A program made the position numbers and the translations under genes. DNA of 64,000 nucleotides, from assembly GCA_963745975.1 (NCBI GenBank), contig CAVUZJ010000009.1:1178001-1242000 (forward strand), written 5' to 3'. Of this stretch, positions 7,793-19,515 are shown in pieces (position 1 is the stretch's first letter; every line of letters begins with the position of its first letter). The DNA comes from JAKAWQ01 sp963745975 (GTDB taxonomy: Bacteria > Pseudomonadota > Alphaproteobacteria > Acetobacterales > Acetobacteraceae). The notes beneath the pieces were generated by a model. It had not been told where the DNA came from. It saw only the letters and a list, made by a program, of their open reading frames with translations, and searched no databases.

Positions 7793-7796
7793 AACA
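7781..7796. promoter_or_regulatory. parS centromere-like site (ParB binding)
   Basis: TGTTTCACGTGAAACA is a perfect 16-bp palindrome and matches the chromosomal parS consensus recognised by ParB/Spo0J proteins, to which ParB binds as a clamp for origin segregation. It overlaps the stop codon of the M20 peptidase (TGA at 7790-7792) and lies in the 13-bp space between two convergent genes. parS sites normally cluster in the origin-proximal part of the chromosome, so the window may lie there. No parA/parB genes are in the window, and I saw no second copy. Confidence 0.88.
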
Positions 7797-7805
7797 TGAA
7801 CCTTA

Positions 7806-9035
7806 TCAATATCGTAACGCAAAACCGAGGGGGACGGCGCCGCAGAACGCTCTGTCCCCCCTTAGCTCCGCGCAAGCTCCTGCTCGACGAGGCTCGCCCA
7901 GTACCGAAGCGCCGATCGGCAGAATCTCGTCGTTGAAATCGTACTCGGGATGGTGCGCCGGCGTGCGCCCCGTGCTCTTGCCGCCCTGGCCGATGCGCAC
8001 GAAGCAGCCCGGCACCGCGTTCGCCATGTACGAGAAATCCTCGCCCCCCATCCGCGGCGGCACGCGCCGGACGAGGTGCTCTTCGCCCACGATCTTCGCC
8101 GCCGCGCGCGCGGCGCGCTCCGTCGGCTCGGCCGCGTTCACCACCTGCGGATAGCCGCGGTGGTATTCGAGCACGCCCTCGGCGCCGTGCGCGGCCGCGA
8201 TCGAGCGGACGATCTCGCCCATCTGCCGCTCGATCTCGTCCTGCACGGCGGGCTTCAACGTGCGCACCGTGCCGTTGAGCGTCGCGTCGAAGGGAATGAC
8301 GTTGCCGGCGCTGCCGGCGTGGAACTGGGTGGTCGAGATCACCGCCGAATCGATCGGATCGACGCGCCGCGCGACGATCGTCTGCAGCGCGAGCACGATC
8401 TGGCTGCCCACCACCACCGGGTCGATCGCATGGTGCGGCCGTGCCGCATGGCCGCCGCGGCCCCGCACCCGGATCCAGAACCGGTCGGCGAACGCGTTGA
8501 GCGCGCCTTCCATCACCACCATCGTCCCCACCGGCACCGCCGGGTCGTTGTGCGCGCCATAAACCGCATCGCAAGGGAAGCGCTCGAAGAGCCCCTCCTC
8601 CACCATCACCCGCCCACCGCCGCCGCCCTCCTCCGCCGGCTGGAAGATGAAGTGCACGGTGCCGTCGAAATTGCGCGTCTCGGCGAGATATTTCGCCGCC
8701 CCCAGCAGCATCGCCGTATGCCCGTCATGGCCGCAGGCATGCATCACGCCCGGGCTCGTCGAGCGGTGCGCGAACTGGTTGATCTCCTCCATCGGCAGCG
8801 CGTCCATATCCGCGCGAAGCCCGATCGCGCGGCCGGAGCTGCCGTTGCGGAGCGTGCCGACGAGCCCGGTTCCCGCGATCCCGGTGGTGACCTCGATCCC
8901 CCATGCGGCGAGCTTCTCCGCCACCAGCGCGCTCGTGCGCCGCTCCGCGAAACCGAGCTCCGGGTGGGCGTGGATATCCTGCCGCCAGGCGGTGACCTCG
9001 GGTGCCAGATCGGCGATCCGGTTGAGCACGGGCAT
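7806..9035 (-). CDS. M20D-family amidohydrolase (hippurate/N-acyl amino acid hydrolase-like)
   Basis: Metal-dependent amidohydrolase of the hippuricase/IAA-amino-acid hydrolase group, 409 residues as read. Conserved features: HAHPELGF (about residue 20), ADMDALPM, and the metal-binding Cys/His segment in MHACGHDGHTAML (about 100), then QPAEEGGGGG. The C-terminus departs from the family after ILPIGAS: inserting or removing one base near 7903-7907 restores YWASLVEQELARS and a stop at 7862-7864. The present reading frame continues 19 codons past that stop. The product may still be functional, since only the last residues are altered. It lies 35 bp downstream of argG and may be cotranscribed. Confidence 0.85.
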   Translation of the reverse strand: MPVLNRIADLAPEVTAWRQDIHAHPELGFAERRTSALVAEKLAAWGIEVTTGIAGTGLVGTLRNGSSGRAIGLRADMDALPMEEINQFAHRSTSPGVMHACGHDGHTAMLLGAAKYLAETRNFDGTVHFIFQPAEEGGGGGRVMVEEGLFERFPCDAVYGAHNDPAVPVGTMVVMEGALNAFADRFWIRVRGRGGHAARPHHAIDPVVVGSQIVLALQTIVARRVDPIDSAVISTTQFHAGSAGNVIPFDATLNGTVRTLKPAVQDEIERQMGEIVRSIAAAHGAEGVLEYHRGYPQVVNAAEPTERAARAAAKIVGEEHLVRRVPPRMGGEDFSYMANAVPGCFVRIGQGGKSTGRTPAHHPEYDFNDEILPIGASVLGEPRRAGACAELRGDRAFCGAVPLGFALRY

Positions 9036-9070
9036 GAGCGAACCCTCCTCTTTCGTTACAGCGCGTTTCC

Positions 9071-10300
<1,230 letters not shown>

Positions 10301-10472
10301 CGCCGCTTTCTCCGCCTCGCCGCCGCCTGGGCGGAGTAACAAGCCGCCCTGACCGCGGCAAGCGCGCCCGGCCCGCCGAGCCATGCGGGCGAGGCCATAG
10401 GGGCGAGAAGGTTGCGGCGCGGAGGAAAATGGGGTTTGTCGGCCCCGTCCCCCCAAGGAAAGCCGCCCGGGC

Positions 10473-13079
10473 ATGACGCTTGCCACGCTGCTCGCCCGCC
10501 TCGTCGATTGGAGCCGCAGGCACGCCGCTCTCGTCGTGGCGGCGGGGGTGCTCCTTGCCGCGCTCGGGTGCCTCTACTCGGCGGCCAATCTCGGCATCAT
10601 CACCGACACCGATCAGATGTTCCCGAGCAGCCTGCCCTGGCGCCAGCAGGAGATCGCGCTCGAGCGCGCCTTTCCCCAGTTCAGCAATCTTCTCGTCGTC
10701 GTTCTCGATTCGCGCATCCCCGAGGCGTCGCAGGCGACCGCCGCCGCGCTGGTGAAGGCGCTCGACCAAGATCCCGCGCATTTCCGCTCCGCGCGCGATC
10801 CCGAGGCGCTGCCCTTCTACAGCCGGGAGGGCCTGCTCTTCCTCCCCGAGCCCAAGCTCCGCGCCCTGCTCGACAATCTGATCACCGCCCAGCCGCTGCT
10901 CGGCCAGCTCGTCGCCGACCCAACCGGGCGCGGGCTCTTCTCCGCCCTCTCGCTGATGGCGCTTGGGCTCGCCCATGGGGGCGTCGATCTCACGCCCTAC
11001 GCGCCCGCCTTCGACGCCATCCACCACACGATGCAAGCCGCGCTGGAGGGCCACCCCGAGCCGCTTTCCTGGCTCAACCTCCTCTCGGGGCCGGCGCTCT
11101 CGCAGGCCGGAACGAGCCGCATCGTGCTGGTGCAGCCCAAGCTCGACTACAGCGCGCTCGAGCCCGGAGGTGCGGCGACCGCGGTGCTCCGCAAGATCGC
11201 CGGCGGGCTGCCGCTCGTGCAGCAGGGCCTGGTCCATGTCGGCATCACCGGGCAGATCGCCCTTTCGGACGACCAGTTCGCGAGCGTGCTGAAGGGCGCC
11301 GTGGTTGGCACGATCGCGACCCTCCTGCTCGTCACGTTCTGGCTCTTCCTCGCCGCGCGAAGCTGGCGGATCGTCGTCCCGATCGCGCTCACCCTCCTGC
11401 TCGGCCTCGTGCTCACCACCACCTTCGCCGCCGCCGCCATCGGCACGCTCAACCTCGTCTCGGTCGCCTTCGCCATCCTCTTCGTCGGCATCGCGGTCGA
11501 TTTCTCGATCCAGTTCAGCGTCCGCTTCCGCGAGATGCGCTTTCTCACGGGCCAGACCCCGGCGGCGCTCGCCGCGACGGCCGCCGGTGCGGGCAGCCAG
11601 ATTTTCGTGGCCTCGCTCGGCGCCGCGGCCGGCTTCCTCGCCTTCGTGCCGACCCAGTTCCGCGGCGTCGCCGAGCTTGGGCTGATCGCCGGCGTCGGCA
11701 TGCTGATCGCGTTCGTCTGCACGATGACCTTCCTCCCCGCGGCGCTCAGCCTCTTTCATCCGCACGGCGAACGCGCCGAGATCGGCTTCGCCACCTTGGC
11801 ACCGCTGGAGAAGGGGCTCGCCAGGCGCGCCCGCGCCGTGCTCGGCATCTTCGCCGCGGTTGCCGTGCTCGGCGTCGCGGTGCTGCCGCGCGTCGCCTTC
11901 GATGGCGACCCGCTGGATACCCGCAACCCCCACTCCGAGCCCGTGATCGTGCTCCGGCGGCTGCTCAAGAACCCGGTCACCAACCCCTACAGCGCCCAGA
12001 TCCTAACGCCGAGCGTTGCCGCGGCGGGCCGGCTCGCCACCGGGCTCCGCCGCCTGCCCGAGGTCGGGACCGTGCTCTCCGTTCAGTCCTTCGTGCCGGA
12101 CGACCAGAGCCGCAAGCTCGGGCTGATCGCGGACGCGGCCGATATCCTCGCCCCGACGCTCTCGGCCGAGGATCGCACAACGCCCGTGACCGTGGCCGAG
12201 CTCAGGCTCGCCATCCGCACCGCGCTCAGCTCGTTTGCCGAGGCGCTGCCCAAGCTGCCGCCCGGCGCGCCGCTGGCCGTGCTGGCCCAGGACCTGCGGG
12301 CGCTCCAGTCCGCGCCCGACCCGGTGCTGATGGCGGCGAGCGAATCTCTCACGCGCTTCCTGCCCGATCAGATTGCCCGACTGCGCGCGGCCCTTTCGGC
12401 CGAGCCGGTGACGCTGGCCGACCTGCCGGCCGCGCTCAAGCGCGACTGGGTCTTGCCGGACGGGCGCGCGCTGGTCGAGGCGCTGGCCAAGACCGGCGAA
12501 CAGAGCAGCCAGGGGCTCGGCCGCTTCGTCGCCGCCGTCCGCACGCTCGCACCCAACGCGGGCGGGCCGGCGGTCAACATCGTCGGCAGCGCCGACATCA
12601 TCGTGGGCGCCTTCCGCACCGCCGCGATCAGCGCGCTGATCGCCATCGCCGTGATCCTCGCCCTCGCGCTCCGCCGCCCGCGCGACGTCGCCCTGGTGAT
12701 GGCCCCGCTCCTGCTCTCGGGGCTTCTCACCGCGATCCTGATCGTGCAGCTCCCGCTGCCCATCAACTTCGCGAACATCATCGCCCTGCCGCTGCTGCTC
12801 GGCGTCGGCGTCTCGTTCAACGTCTATTTCGTGATGAACTGGCGCACCGGCGGCCGGCAGTTCCTTACCTCGGCGACCGCGCGCGCGATCCTCTTCTCCG
12901 CCCTCACCACCGGCACCGCCTTCGGCTCGCTCGCGCTCTCGGCCGACCGCGGCACGGCCACCTTGGGCACGCTCCTTCTCCTCAGCCTCGGCGCCACGCT
13001 GCTCGCCACCTTCTTCTTCGTCCCGGCGCTGCTCGCTGCGGTCACGCCCGATCGGCCGGAAACGCGCTCTCCTCCCTGA
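10473..13079 (+). CDS. hpnN: Hopanoid transporter HpnN (RND/MMPL family)
   Basis: Inner-membrane RND-superfamily protein predicted to carry hopanoids to the outer membrane. 868 residues with the expected two-fold layout: a membrane segment at about 15-37, a large periplasmic loop, a cluster of five to six segments at about 275-450, a second periplasmic loop, and a second cluster at about 715-865. The start MTLATLLARLVDWSRRHA and the ITDTDQMFPSSLPWRQ region match HpnN as I know it. ATG 10473 has a purine-rich AAGGAAA upstream. Its 3' end overlaps hpnK on the other strand by 38 bp. Grouping with hpnIJK/M/H supports the assignment. Confidence 0.9.
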   Translation: MTLATLLARLVDWSRRHAALVVAAGVLLAALGCLYSAANLGIITDTDQMFPSSLPWRQQEIALERAFPQFSNLLVVVLDSRIPEASQATAAALVKALDQDPAHFRSARDPEALPFYSREGLLFLPEPKLRALLDNLITAQPLLGQLVADPTGRGLFSALSLMALGLAHGGVDLTPYAPAFDAIHHTMQAALEGHPEPLSWLNLLSGPALSQAGTSRIVLVQPKLDYSALEPGGAATAVLRKIAGGLPLVQQGLVHVGITGQIALSDDQFASVLKGAVVGTIATLLLVTFWLFLAARSWRIVVPIALTLLLGLVLTTTFAAAAIGTLNLVSVAFAILFVGIAVDFSIQFSVRFREMRFLTGQTPAALAATAAGAGSQIFVASLGAAAGFLAFVPTQFRGVAELGLIAGVGMLIAFVCTMTFLPAALSLFHPHGERAEIGFATLAPLEKGLARRARAVLGIFAAVAVLGVAVLPRVAFDGDPLDTRNPHSEPVIVLRRLLKNPVTNPYSAQILTPSVAAAGRLATGLRRLPEVGTVLSVQSFVPDDQSRKLGLIADAADILAPTLSAEDRTTPVTVAELRLAIRTALSSFAEALPKLPPGAPLAVLAQDLRALQSAPDPVLMAASESLTRFLPDQIARLRAALSAEPVTLADLPAALKRDWVLPDGRALVEALAKTGEQSSQGLGRFVAAVRTLAPNAGGPAVNIVGSADIIVGAFRTAAISALIAIAVILALALRRPRDVALVMAPLLLSGLLTAILIVQLPLPINFANIIALPLLLGVGVSFNVYFVMNWRTGGRQFLTSATARAILFSALTTGTAFGSLALSADRGTATLGTLLLLSLGATLLATFFFVPALLAAVTPDRPETRSPP

Positions 13080-13880
13080 CGATCTCGGCCACCGCCTCGA
13101 GCGCCCGTTTCACCTCCGGGTCCAGCAGCGCCGCAAGCTCCGCCTCCTGGCGATAGCCGGGCATCAACTCCCGCAACAGCGGCTCCCGGCGCACGGCAGG
13201 ATGGAAATAAAGCTCGGAAAGCCCCGCCGGCAGATGCGGCGCCAACGCCTTCACCCGCGCCGCATCCATCTGCCCGCTCCAGCGGAGGCCGAACACCGCA
13301 TCCGGCGCCGACATCCCCGCCCGCCGCACCTGCCGCCCCAGCACCCCGCTCCAGCTCGCCAACGCCCTCTCGCCCAACCCTACCCGCTCACCACACGCCG
13401 CCAACACCTCAGGCGGCTCCCGCGGCACCCGCACCCTCTCCAGCCCGAACTCCCGACCCACCGCCACCATCACCCGCCCAACGAGCGGATGCAGATGCAT
13501 GTGCTTGTGCGCATCCGCATGATCGAGCCGGAGACCGGTCTCCACAAAGGCCGCGAACTGCGCCCTGATCTCCGCGGCCAACTGCCGCCAAAACACCAAA
13601 TACCGAACGCCCAAACCCACCTGATCCGAGGAAAACCAACCCCGCCCATCGACGAGACCGGCAATCCGCCAGCGCGGCAACACCGCCTTCCCCTCGATCA
13701 CCACGAGATGCAAACCAACCCGCAGCCCAGGCATTTCCCGCGCCCGCCGCACCGCATCCAAGGCCGCCGGCCCCGCCACCATCAAACTCGCCGCACCCAA
13801 CACACCGCCCCGATGCGCCCGCTCAACCGCCTCGTTGACGGCCTCGGACAGCCCGAAATCATCGGCCGTCAGCAGGACGC

Positions 13881-14119
<239 letters not shown>

Positions 14120-14125
<6 letters not shown>

Positions 14126-15547
14126 CGCCTTATGGCGTTCGCGGAGGAAGTGGAAGAACTCCACGCCTTCGCGGAGGCGGCGGGCCATCATTGCGGGGCT
14201 TCGCACCATTTCGCCCACGATCGCGGCGATCTTAGGGGCGCGGAAGTAGAAGCGTTTGTAGAAGGTTTCCACGCTTTCGAAGATTTCCGTGTGCGAGAGG
14301 TGGTCGTAGGAGAGGGGTGCGATCTGGATGCCGTGATCGTCCACGAGCTCGGCGTGGGTGGCGTCGAGCCAGCCATTCTCGAGCGCCTGGCGGTGGAGGA
14401 AGGTGCCGGGGTAGGGGGCGGCGAGCGAGACCTGGAGGGTGTGGGGGTTGATCTCGGTCGCGAAGCGGATCGTTTCCTCGATCGTTTCCTTGGTTTCGCC
14501 GGGCAGGCCGAGGATGAAGGTGCCGTGGATGCGGATCCCGAGCTCGTGGCAGTCCTGGGTGAAGCGTTTCGCGACCTCGATCCGCATGCCTTTCTTGATG
14601 TTGTGCAGGATCTGCTGGTTGCCGCTTTCGTAGCCGACGAGGAGGAGCCGGAGGCCGTTGTCCTTCAGGATTTTCAGCGTTTCGCGTGGCACGTTGGCCT
14701 TGGCGTTGCAGGACCAGGTGACGCCGAGGCGGCCGAGCGCGCGGGCGATCTCTTCGGCGCGCGGCAGGTTGTCGGTGAAGGTGTCATCGTCGAAGAAGAA
14801 TTCCCGGACTTGCGGGAAGTAGTGCTTGGCGAGCCGGATCTCCTCGGCAACGTGGCCGGGGCTGCGCACGCGGTAGCGGTGCCCGCCGACGGTTTGCGGC
14901 CAGAGGCAGAAGGTGCAGCGTGATTTGCAGCCGCGCCCCGTATAGAGCGAGATGTAGGGGTGCAGCAGGTAGCCGATGAAGTAGTTCTCGATCGCGAGGT
15001 CGCGCTTGTAGACCTCGGTGACGAAGGGGAGCTGGTCCATGTCCTCGAGCGTGGCACGCTCTTGGTTGTGGGTGAGGCTGTTGTCGGGGCCGCGCCAGGA
15101 GAGGCCGTCGATTTGTGAGAAGGGGCGTCCTTCGGCGACTTCCTTGATGGTGAAGTCGAATTCGTTGCGCGCGACGAAGTCGATCGCCTCGCTTGCCTTC
15201 AGGCTCTCCTCCGGCTGGACGGCGACTTTCGCGCCGACGAAGCCGATGCGGAGGTTCGGTTGTGCCGATTTGAGGGACTCGGCCACTTTCACGTCGGCGG
15301 CGAAGGAGGGCGTCGAGGTGTGGATGACGCAGAGATCGAAGTCCTTGGCCGTGCGCAGGACCTCGGCCAGGCGGGTGCGCGCCGGTGGGGCGTCGACGAG
15401 GCGGCTGCCGGGCACCAGGGCGGCGGGCTGGGCGAGCCAGGTCGGGTACCAGAACGAGCGGATCTCGCGGCGCGCCTGGTAGCGGGAGCCGGCGCCGCCG
15501 TCGAATCCGTCGAACGAGGGGGGGTGCAGGAAGAGCGTCTTCATCAT
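14120..15547 (-). CDS. hpnJ: HpnJ, hopanoid radical SAM protein
   Basis: B12-binding-domain radical SAM enzyme that contracts the ribose of the hopanoid side chain, on the way to the cyclitol ether. 475 residues: an N-terminal cobalamin-like domain (about 1-140) starting MKTLFLHPPSFDGFDGG, then the radical SAM CxxxCxxC at Cys207, Cys211 and Cys214 (GCKSRCTFC). It starts with ATGATG at 15547, overlapping the hpnI stop by four bases, so the two are translationally coupled. The stop lies inside the outer arm of the composite palindrome. Together with HpnI and HpnK it forms a hopanoid head-group pathway. Confidence 0.93.
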
Positions 15548-16701
15548 CGGCCCGGGAATCCCCTTTTGGGAGCGCGCGATGAGCTGCCGCTACCGGGGCG
15601 GCCGGCGCGCAGCACCGCTCCCCGCCATTCTACCCGCTCGCCGGTGTAGCTGACCAGCAGGACGGCCAGGGAAAAGATGTCCCGGAGTGGGATCAGCCAG
15701 GCCGGCAGGACCGGCGGGAGGCCGAGCGCCCGGTCGATCCCGCGCGCGGCGGACGCCGAGGCGGCCCAGGCGAGGACGAGGAGAGCGAGGGACCAGGGCG
15801 CGGCGGAGGCGGCGAGGGCCAGCAGTGCCCAGGGGATGGGGTAGCGGAGCGCGGAGGCGGCGTAACCGAGAGGGGCGAGCGAGCGCATGGTCCGCGCCCA
15901 GCGGAGCTCGTGGCGGAAGAGCGCGCCAAGCCGGCGTTCCGGGACGGTGGTGGCGGGGACGGTCGCGGCCAGAGCCACGCGGAGGCCGAGGGCGGCGACG
16001 CGCCTTCCGAGCACGGCGTCGTCGGCGAGCTCGTCGAGGAGGGGCTCGAGGCCGCCGGAGCGCGCGAGGACGGTGCGCGAGAGGGCGAGGGTGGCGCCCA
16101 GCGCGTCCTGCCGCCCGAGCGCGCGCGCGACGAGGGCGGCGGGGAGGAAGCCGTGGGTGATGCCGCTCGCGCCGAGCCGAGCGGGCCAGCCCGGGGCTGC
16201 CGGCCGGCCGGTGTAGAGGGTGGTCACGAGGCCGGTGTTCGGGGATTCGAGAGCGGAGAGGATGGCGTCGAGATATGAGGGCGGGGCGTGCACGTCGGCG
16301 TCCGAGATCAGCAGGATCTCGTGGCGGGCGGCCGGCAGCATGTTGATGAGGTTGGCGACCTTTCGATTGGCACCGGGCGGGCCGGGGCCGGTGACGAGGG
16401 TGATATCGCGGTCCGGGAAGCGTGCGGCGAGGCGGCGGGCGACGGCGAGCCCCGGGTCGGAAGGGTCGGCGGCGCCGCAGACGATCTGAAGATCCGGATA
16501 GTCCTGGCCGCAGAACGAGGCGAGCGCCTCCTCGAGCAGCGGCTCTTCGCCGGCGAGCGGCTTGAGCACCGAGATCGGCGGGCGCCGATGCGGCGCGGGC
16601 GGGGATTGGCGGGCGAAGCGGCGCACGAGGAGGAGCCCGGCCAGCCGGTCCGCAAGACCAGCGAGAGCGATCAGCGCAAGGAGTGCGGCAAGGGCATTCA
16701 T
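15544..16701 (-). CDS. hpnI: HpnI, hopanoid glycosyltransferase (GT2)
   Basis: Membrane-bound family 2 glycosyltransferase, related to ceramide glucosyltransferase, predicted to add N-acetylglucosamine to bacteriohopanetetrol. About 385 residues. It has an N-terminal membrane segment (about 3-25), catalytic-domain motifs PISVLKPLAGEEPLLEEALA and ILLISDADVHAPPSYL (DxD-like, about 130), a QxxRW-like RHELRWARTMR (about 265), and two or three C-terminal membrane segments. Start set at ATG 16701; GTG 16710 in frame is an alternative. First gene of hpnI-hpnJ-hpnK, divergent from the ABC transporter operon. Confidence 0.9.
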   Translation of the reverse strand: MNALAALLALIALAGLADRLAGLLLVRRFARQSPPAPHRRPPISVLKPLAGEEPLLEEALASFCGQDYPDLQIVCGAADPSDPGLAVARRLAARFPDRDITLVTGPGPPGANRKVANLINMLPAARHEILLISDADVHAPPSYLDAILSALESPNTGLVTTLYTGRPAAPGWPARLGASGITHGFLPAALVARALGRQDALGATLALSRTVLARSGGLEPLLDELADDAVLGRRVAALGLRVALAATVPATTVPERRLGALFRHELRWARTMRSLAPLGYAASALRYPIPWALLALAASAAPWSLALLVLAWAASASAARGIDRALGLPPVLPAWLIPLRDIFSLAVLLVSYTGERVEWRGAVLRAGRPGSGSSSRAPKRGFPGR

Positions 16702-16914
16702 GAGCGACACGGCGATGCACCACTAACCCGCATTTCTCGTGCGAGGTAGATGATCGGGCGTTTGGAATTTCTCACCCACCAACCCGCCCATGCCGCGCTT
16801 GTGCGTGTGCGGGTGCATACACCCGCGATCGCCGCTTTCGCCATGAGCGACCTTGCGAGGCGGGGGACGGGTGGTAGGATCGCGACGGCATGCGTCGGGG
16901 CGGTGGGGGATGGC

Positions 16915-18492
16915 ATGATCGGCGGATCTGACGGGCGATTTGTCCTTGGCCGGCGTGAACTTGCGCTCGGTGCTGCGGCGTTGTCGATGGCGGGCGCCAG
17001 ACCAGCCCTGGCGGGAGGGACCGGCAAGTTCGTCACCGCGAACAACAACAGCTACGATACGCTTGATCCGCACGTGGTCTTCGATATCGGCCGGATTGCC
17101 TCGCGGCTCAATCTCTACGACGCGCTCGTCCGTTGGACCGACGATCCGCCCAAGCTGAATATGTGGCTCGCCGAGAAGGTCGATATCTCGCCCGATGCGC
17201 TGACCTACACGTTCACGCTCAAGGACGCGAAATTCCACGACGGAAGCACGGTCACGGCGGACGACGTGGTTTATTCCATGGAGCGCATTCTCGCCTTGAA
17301 GAAAGGGGCCTACGGGCTCTTTTCGACGGTCGTGAAGCCTGGAACGACGAAGACGATCGACGCGAAGACCGTGCGATTCACGCTGACCAAGCCCTATGCG
17401 GTCTTCATGGCCGTGCTGCCGGAGATGTGGGTCGTCAACTCCAAGCTGGTGCGCGCGCACGAGAAGGGGGGAGACTGGGGCGGGGGGTGGCTCGCGTCCC
17501 ACGAGGCGGGGTCGGGCTCGTTCACGCTCGCTCACTACGATCCGGCGGTGGGATTTTCCGCCAACCGGTTCGCCGATCATTTCGCCGGGTGGGGACCGAA
17601 ATATCTCGACCAGGTCGAGTTCCTCGGCATTCTCGAGGTCGCAAGCCGCGTCCTTGGACTGGAGAAGGGCGAGTTCGACGCGCTGGACGGCTATACGCCC
17701 TATGACCAGATCAAGCGCATGCGAGGCAAGCCCAACGTTCAGATCCTTGCCAAGCCCTCGCTTCGCACGATGTATTTCATCATCCATAACCGCCGGCCGC
17801 CGCTCGACGACGTGAACATGCGGCGGGCGCTCTGCTATGCGTTCGACTATGACGGCTTCATCAACAACCTTCTCGATGGCTCGGTCGCGCGCAATGCCGG
17901 GATCATTCCGGATCCGATGTGGGGCGCGCCGAAGGATCTGGTGGGGTATAGCTACGACCTCGACAAGGCCAAGGCGGCGCTCGCCAAGGTGAAAGGGCCG
18001 CTCAGGACGCTGACGATCAACGCGCTCGGAGGATATCCGCAGAGCGGGCAGGCCGCCGAGCTGCTGCAGAGCGGACTTGCGAAGATCGGGGTCATGGTGA
18101 CGATCCTGAGCCAGCCCTGGCCCGTGGTCGACGCCAAGCTCGGCGATGAGAAGCTCAGCGCCGACCTGATCCCCTTATGGCGGAGCGCCTACTTCGCCGA
18201 TCCGGACAATTGGACCGGCTATATCTACAACAGCAAGCAGATCGGCAGGGGCAATCTCAGCTTCTTCAGCAACAAGAGATTCGACGAGCTGACCGACAAG
18301 GCGCTCGTTCTCGTCAAGCAGGAGGACCGCCAGCCGCTGTACGAGGAAGCCTCGCGCATCCTGGTGGATCAGGCGGCCGGGCTCTTCATCTACAACACCA
18401 ATTATTACGGAGCCTTCGACAAGCGGGTGCGCGGCGTGCGCTACTGCCCGATCGGCGACGCGCAGGACATGCGGTGGCAATGGCTCGCCTGA
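16915..18492 (+). CDS. ABC transporter substrate-binding protein, family 5 (oligopeptide type)
   Basis: Periplasmic binding protein of the SBP_bac_5 family, 525 residues. ATG 16915 is preferred: upstream in-frame codons show no similarity, and from here the protein begins with a Tat-like export signal, a pair of arginines (LGRRELALGAA) then a hydrophobic stretch and an ALA-like cleavage site. The body follows the family pattern (YDTLDPHVVFDI, then LKDAKFHDGSTVTADDVVYS). First gene of a six-gene operon with two permeases, two ATPases and a second binding protein. Substrate cannot be read from sequence; peptides, opines or glycosides are all possible. Confidence 0.88.
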   Translation: MIGGSDGRFVLGRRELALGAAALSMAGARPALAGGTGKFVTANNNSYDTLDPHVVFDIGRIASRLNLYDALVRWTDDPPKLNMWLAEKVDISPDALTYTFTLKDAKFHDGSTVTADDVVYSMERILALKKGAYGLFSTVVKPGTTKTIDAKTVRFTLTKPYAVFMAVLPEMWVVNSKLVRAHEKGGDWGGGWLASHEAGSGSFTLAHYDPAVGFSANRFADHFAGWGPKYLDQVEFLGILEVASRVLGLEKGEFDALDGYTPYDQIKRMRGKPNVQILAKPSLRTMYFIIHNRRPPLDDVNMRRALCYAFDYDGFINNLLDGSVARNAGIIPDPMWGAPKDLVGYSYDLDKAKAALAKVKGPLRTLTINALGGYPQSGQAAELLQSGLAKIGVMVTILSQPWPVVDAKLGDEKLSADLIPLWRSAYFADPDNWTGYIYNSKQIGRGNLSFFSNKRFDELTDKALVLVKQEDRQPLYEEASRILVDQAAGLFIYNTNYYGAFDKRVRGVRYCPIGDAQDMRWQWLA

Positions 18493-18503
18493 GTTAGGAT
18501 CCC

Positions 18504-19505
18504 GTGCGTCTGCTGGGGCTGATTGCACGAAGGCTGATCTGGGTCCCGATCACGCTTCTCGGGCTGGTCGTACTGGTGTTCATGGTTTCGCACGTGGTTC
18601 CGAGCGATCCGGCGAGGATCCTCGCGGGCGAGAACGCGACCACGGCGCAGCTCGCAGCACTCCGGCATGAATACGGCTTCGACCGGCCGCTACCGGTTCA
18701 GTTGTTGCGGTACATCGTGGCGGTGATCCACGGCAATATGGGTATCAGCGTCTATACGGAGACGCCGGTGGCGGGAGAGATCTGGCGGCGCCTGCCGGCG
18801 ACGATGGAGCTTGCGTTCTATTCGATGCTGGTGGCGGTCGGGCTGGGCGTGCCGCTGGGAGTGACGGCCGCGCTGCACCGCAATTCATGGTTCGATCATG
18901 TTCTGCGCGTCGTCACGGTTTCCGGCCTGGCCATCGCCGCGTTCTGGCTTGCGATCCTGCTTCAACTCTTGTTTTCCATGTGGCTGGACATGACACCCGT
19001 GCAGGGCCGGATCAGCGATTTCGGCCCGAGCGGCGTCACGGGATTCTACACGATCGATGCCGCGCTCTCGGGCGACTGGTCCATGGAAATCGACGTTCTC
19101 CGTCATCTCGCACTTCCCGTCGCGACGCTTTCGTTCCCGGCGATGGCGACGATCGTGCGCTTCACGCGGGCGGGCGTGATCGGGACGCTCGGCAGCTTCT
19201 TCGTCGACTACCAGCGGGCGATGGGGATTCCCCGGCGGGCGACCGTCTGGCGCTATGTCTTGCGATCCGCGCTGACCGGGACGCTGACCCAGATCGGGCT
19301 GGTTTTCGGCAACCTGCTGGCCGGGGCGGTGGTGGTGGAGGCGGTGTTCGATTGGCCGGGATTGGGACAGTTCGCGGTCAACTCGATTCTGCAATCCGAT
19401 TACAATGCAATTCTCGGGTTCACGATCTATGTCGGCGTCATGTTCGTGGCGGTCAATCTTCTGATCGACATCGGGCAGGTTGTGCTCGACCCCCGTGGTC
19501 GATGA
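18504..19505 (+). CDS. ABC transporter permease, DppB type
   Basis: Inner-membrane permease of the dipeptide/oligopeptide importer class, 333 residues. The N-terminus (ARRLIWVPITLLGLVVLVFM) is the typical first membrane segment, followed by SHVVPSDPARILAG in the first periplasmic loop. Five further segments follow, and the EAA loop that docks with the ATPases is around YQRAMGIPRRATVWRYVLRS. The start, probably GTG at 18504, is 11 bp after the binding-protein stop. It pairs with the DppC-type permease encoded next. Confidence 0.9.
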   Translation: MRLLGLIARRLIWVPITLLGLVVLVFMVSHVVPSDPARILAGENATTAQLAALRHEYGFDRPLPVQLLRYIVAVIHGNMGISVYTETPVAGEIWRRLPATMELAFYSMLVAVGLGVPLGVTAALHRNSWFDHVLRVVTVSGLAIAAFWLAILLQLLFSMWLDMTPVQGRISDFGPSGVTGFYTIDAALSGDWSMEIDVLRHLALPVATLSFPAMATIVRFTRAGVIGTLGSFFVDYQRAMGIPRRATVWRYVLRSALTGTLTQIGLVFGNLLAGAVVVEAVFDWPGLGQFAVNSILQSDYNAILGFTIYVGVMFVAVNLLIDIGQVVLDPRGR

Positions 19506-19515
19506 GATTGGGCCG

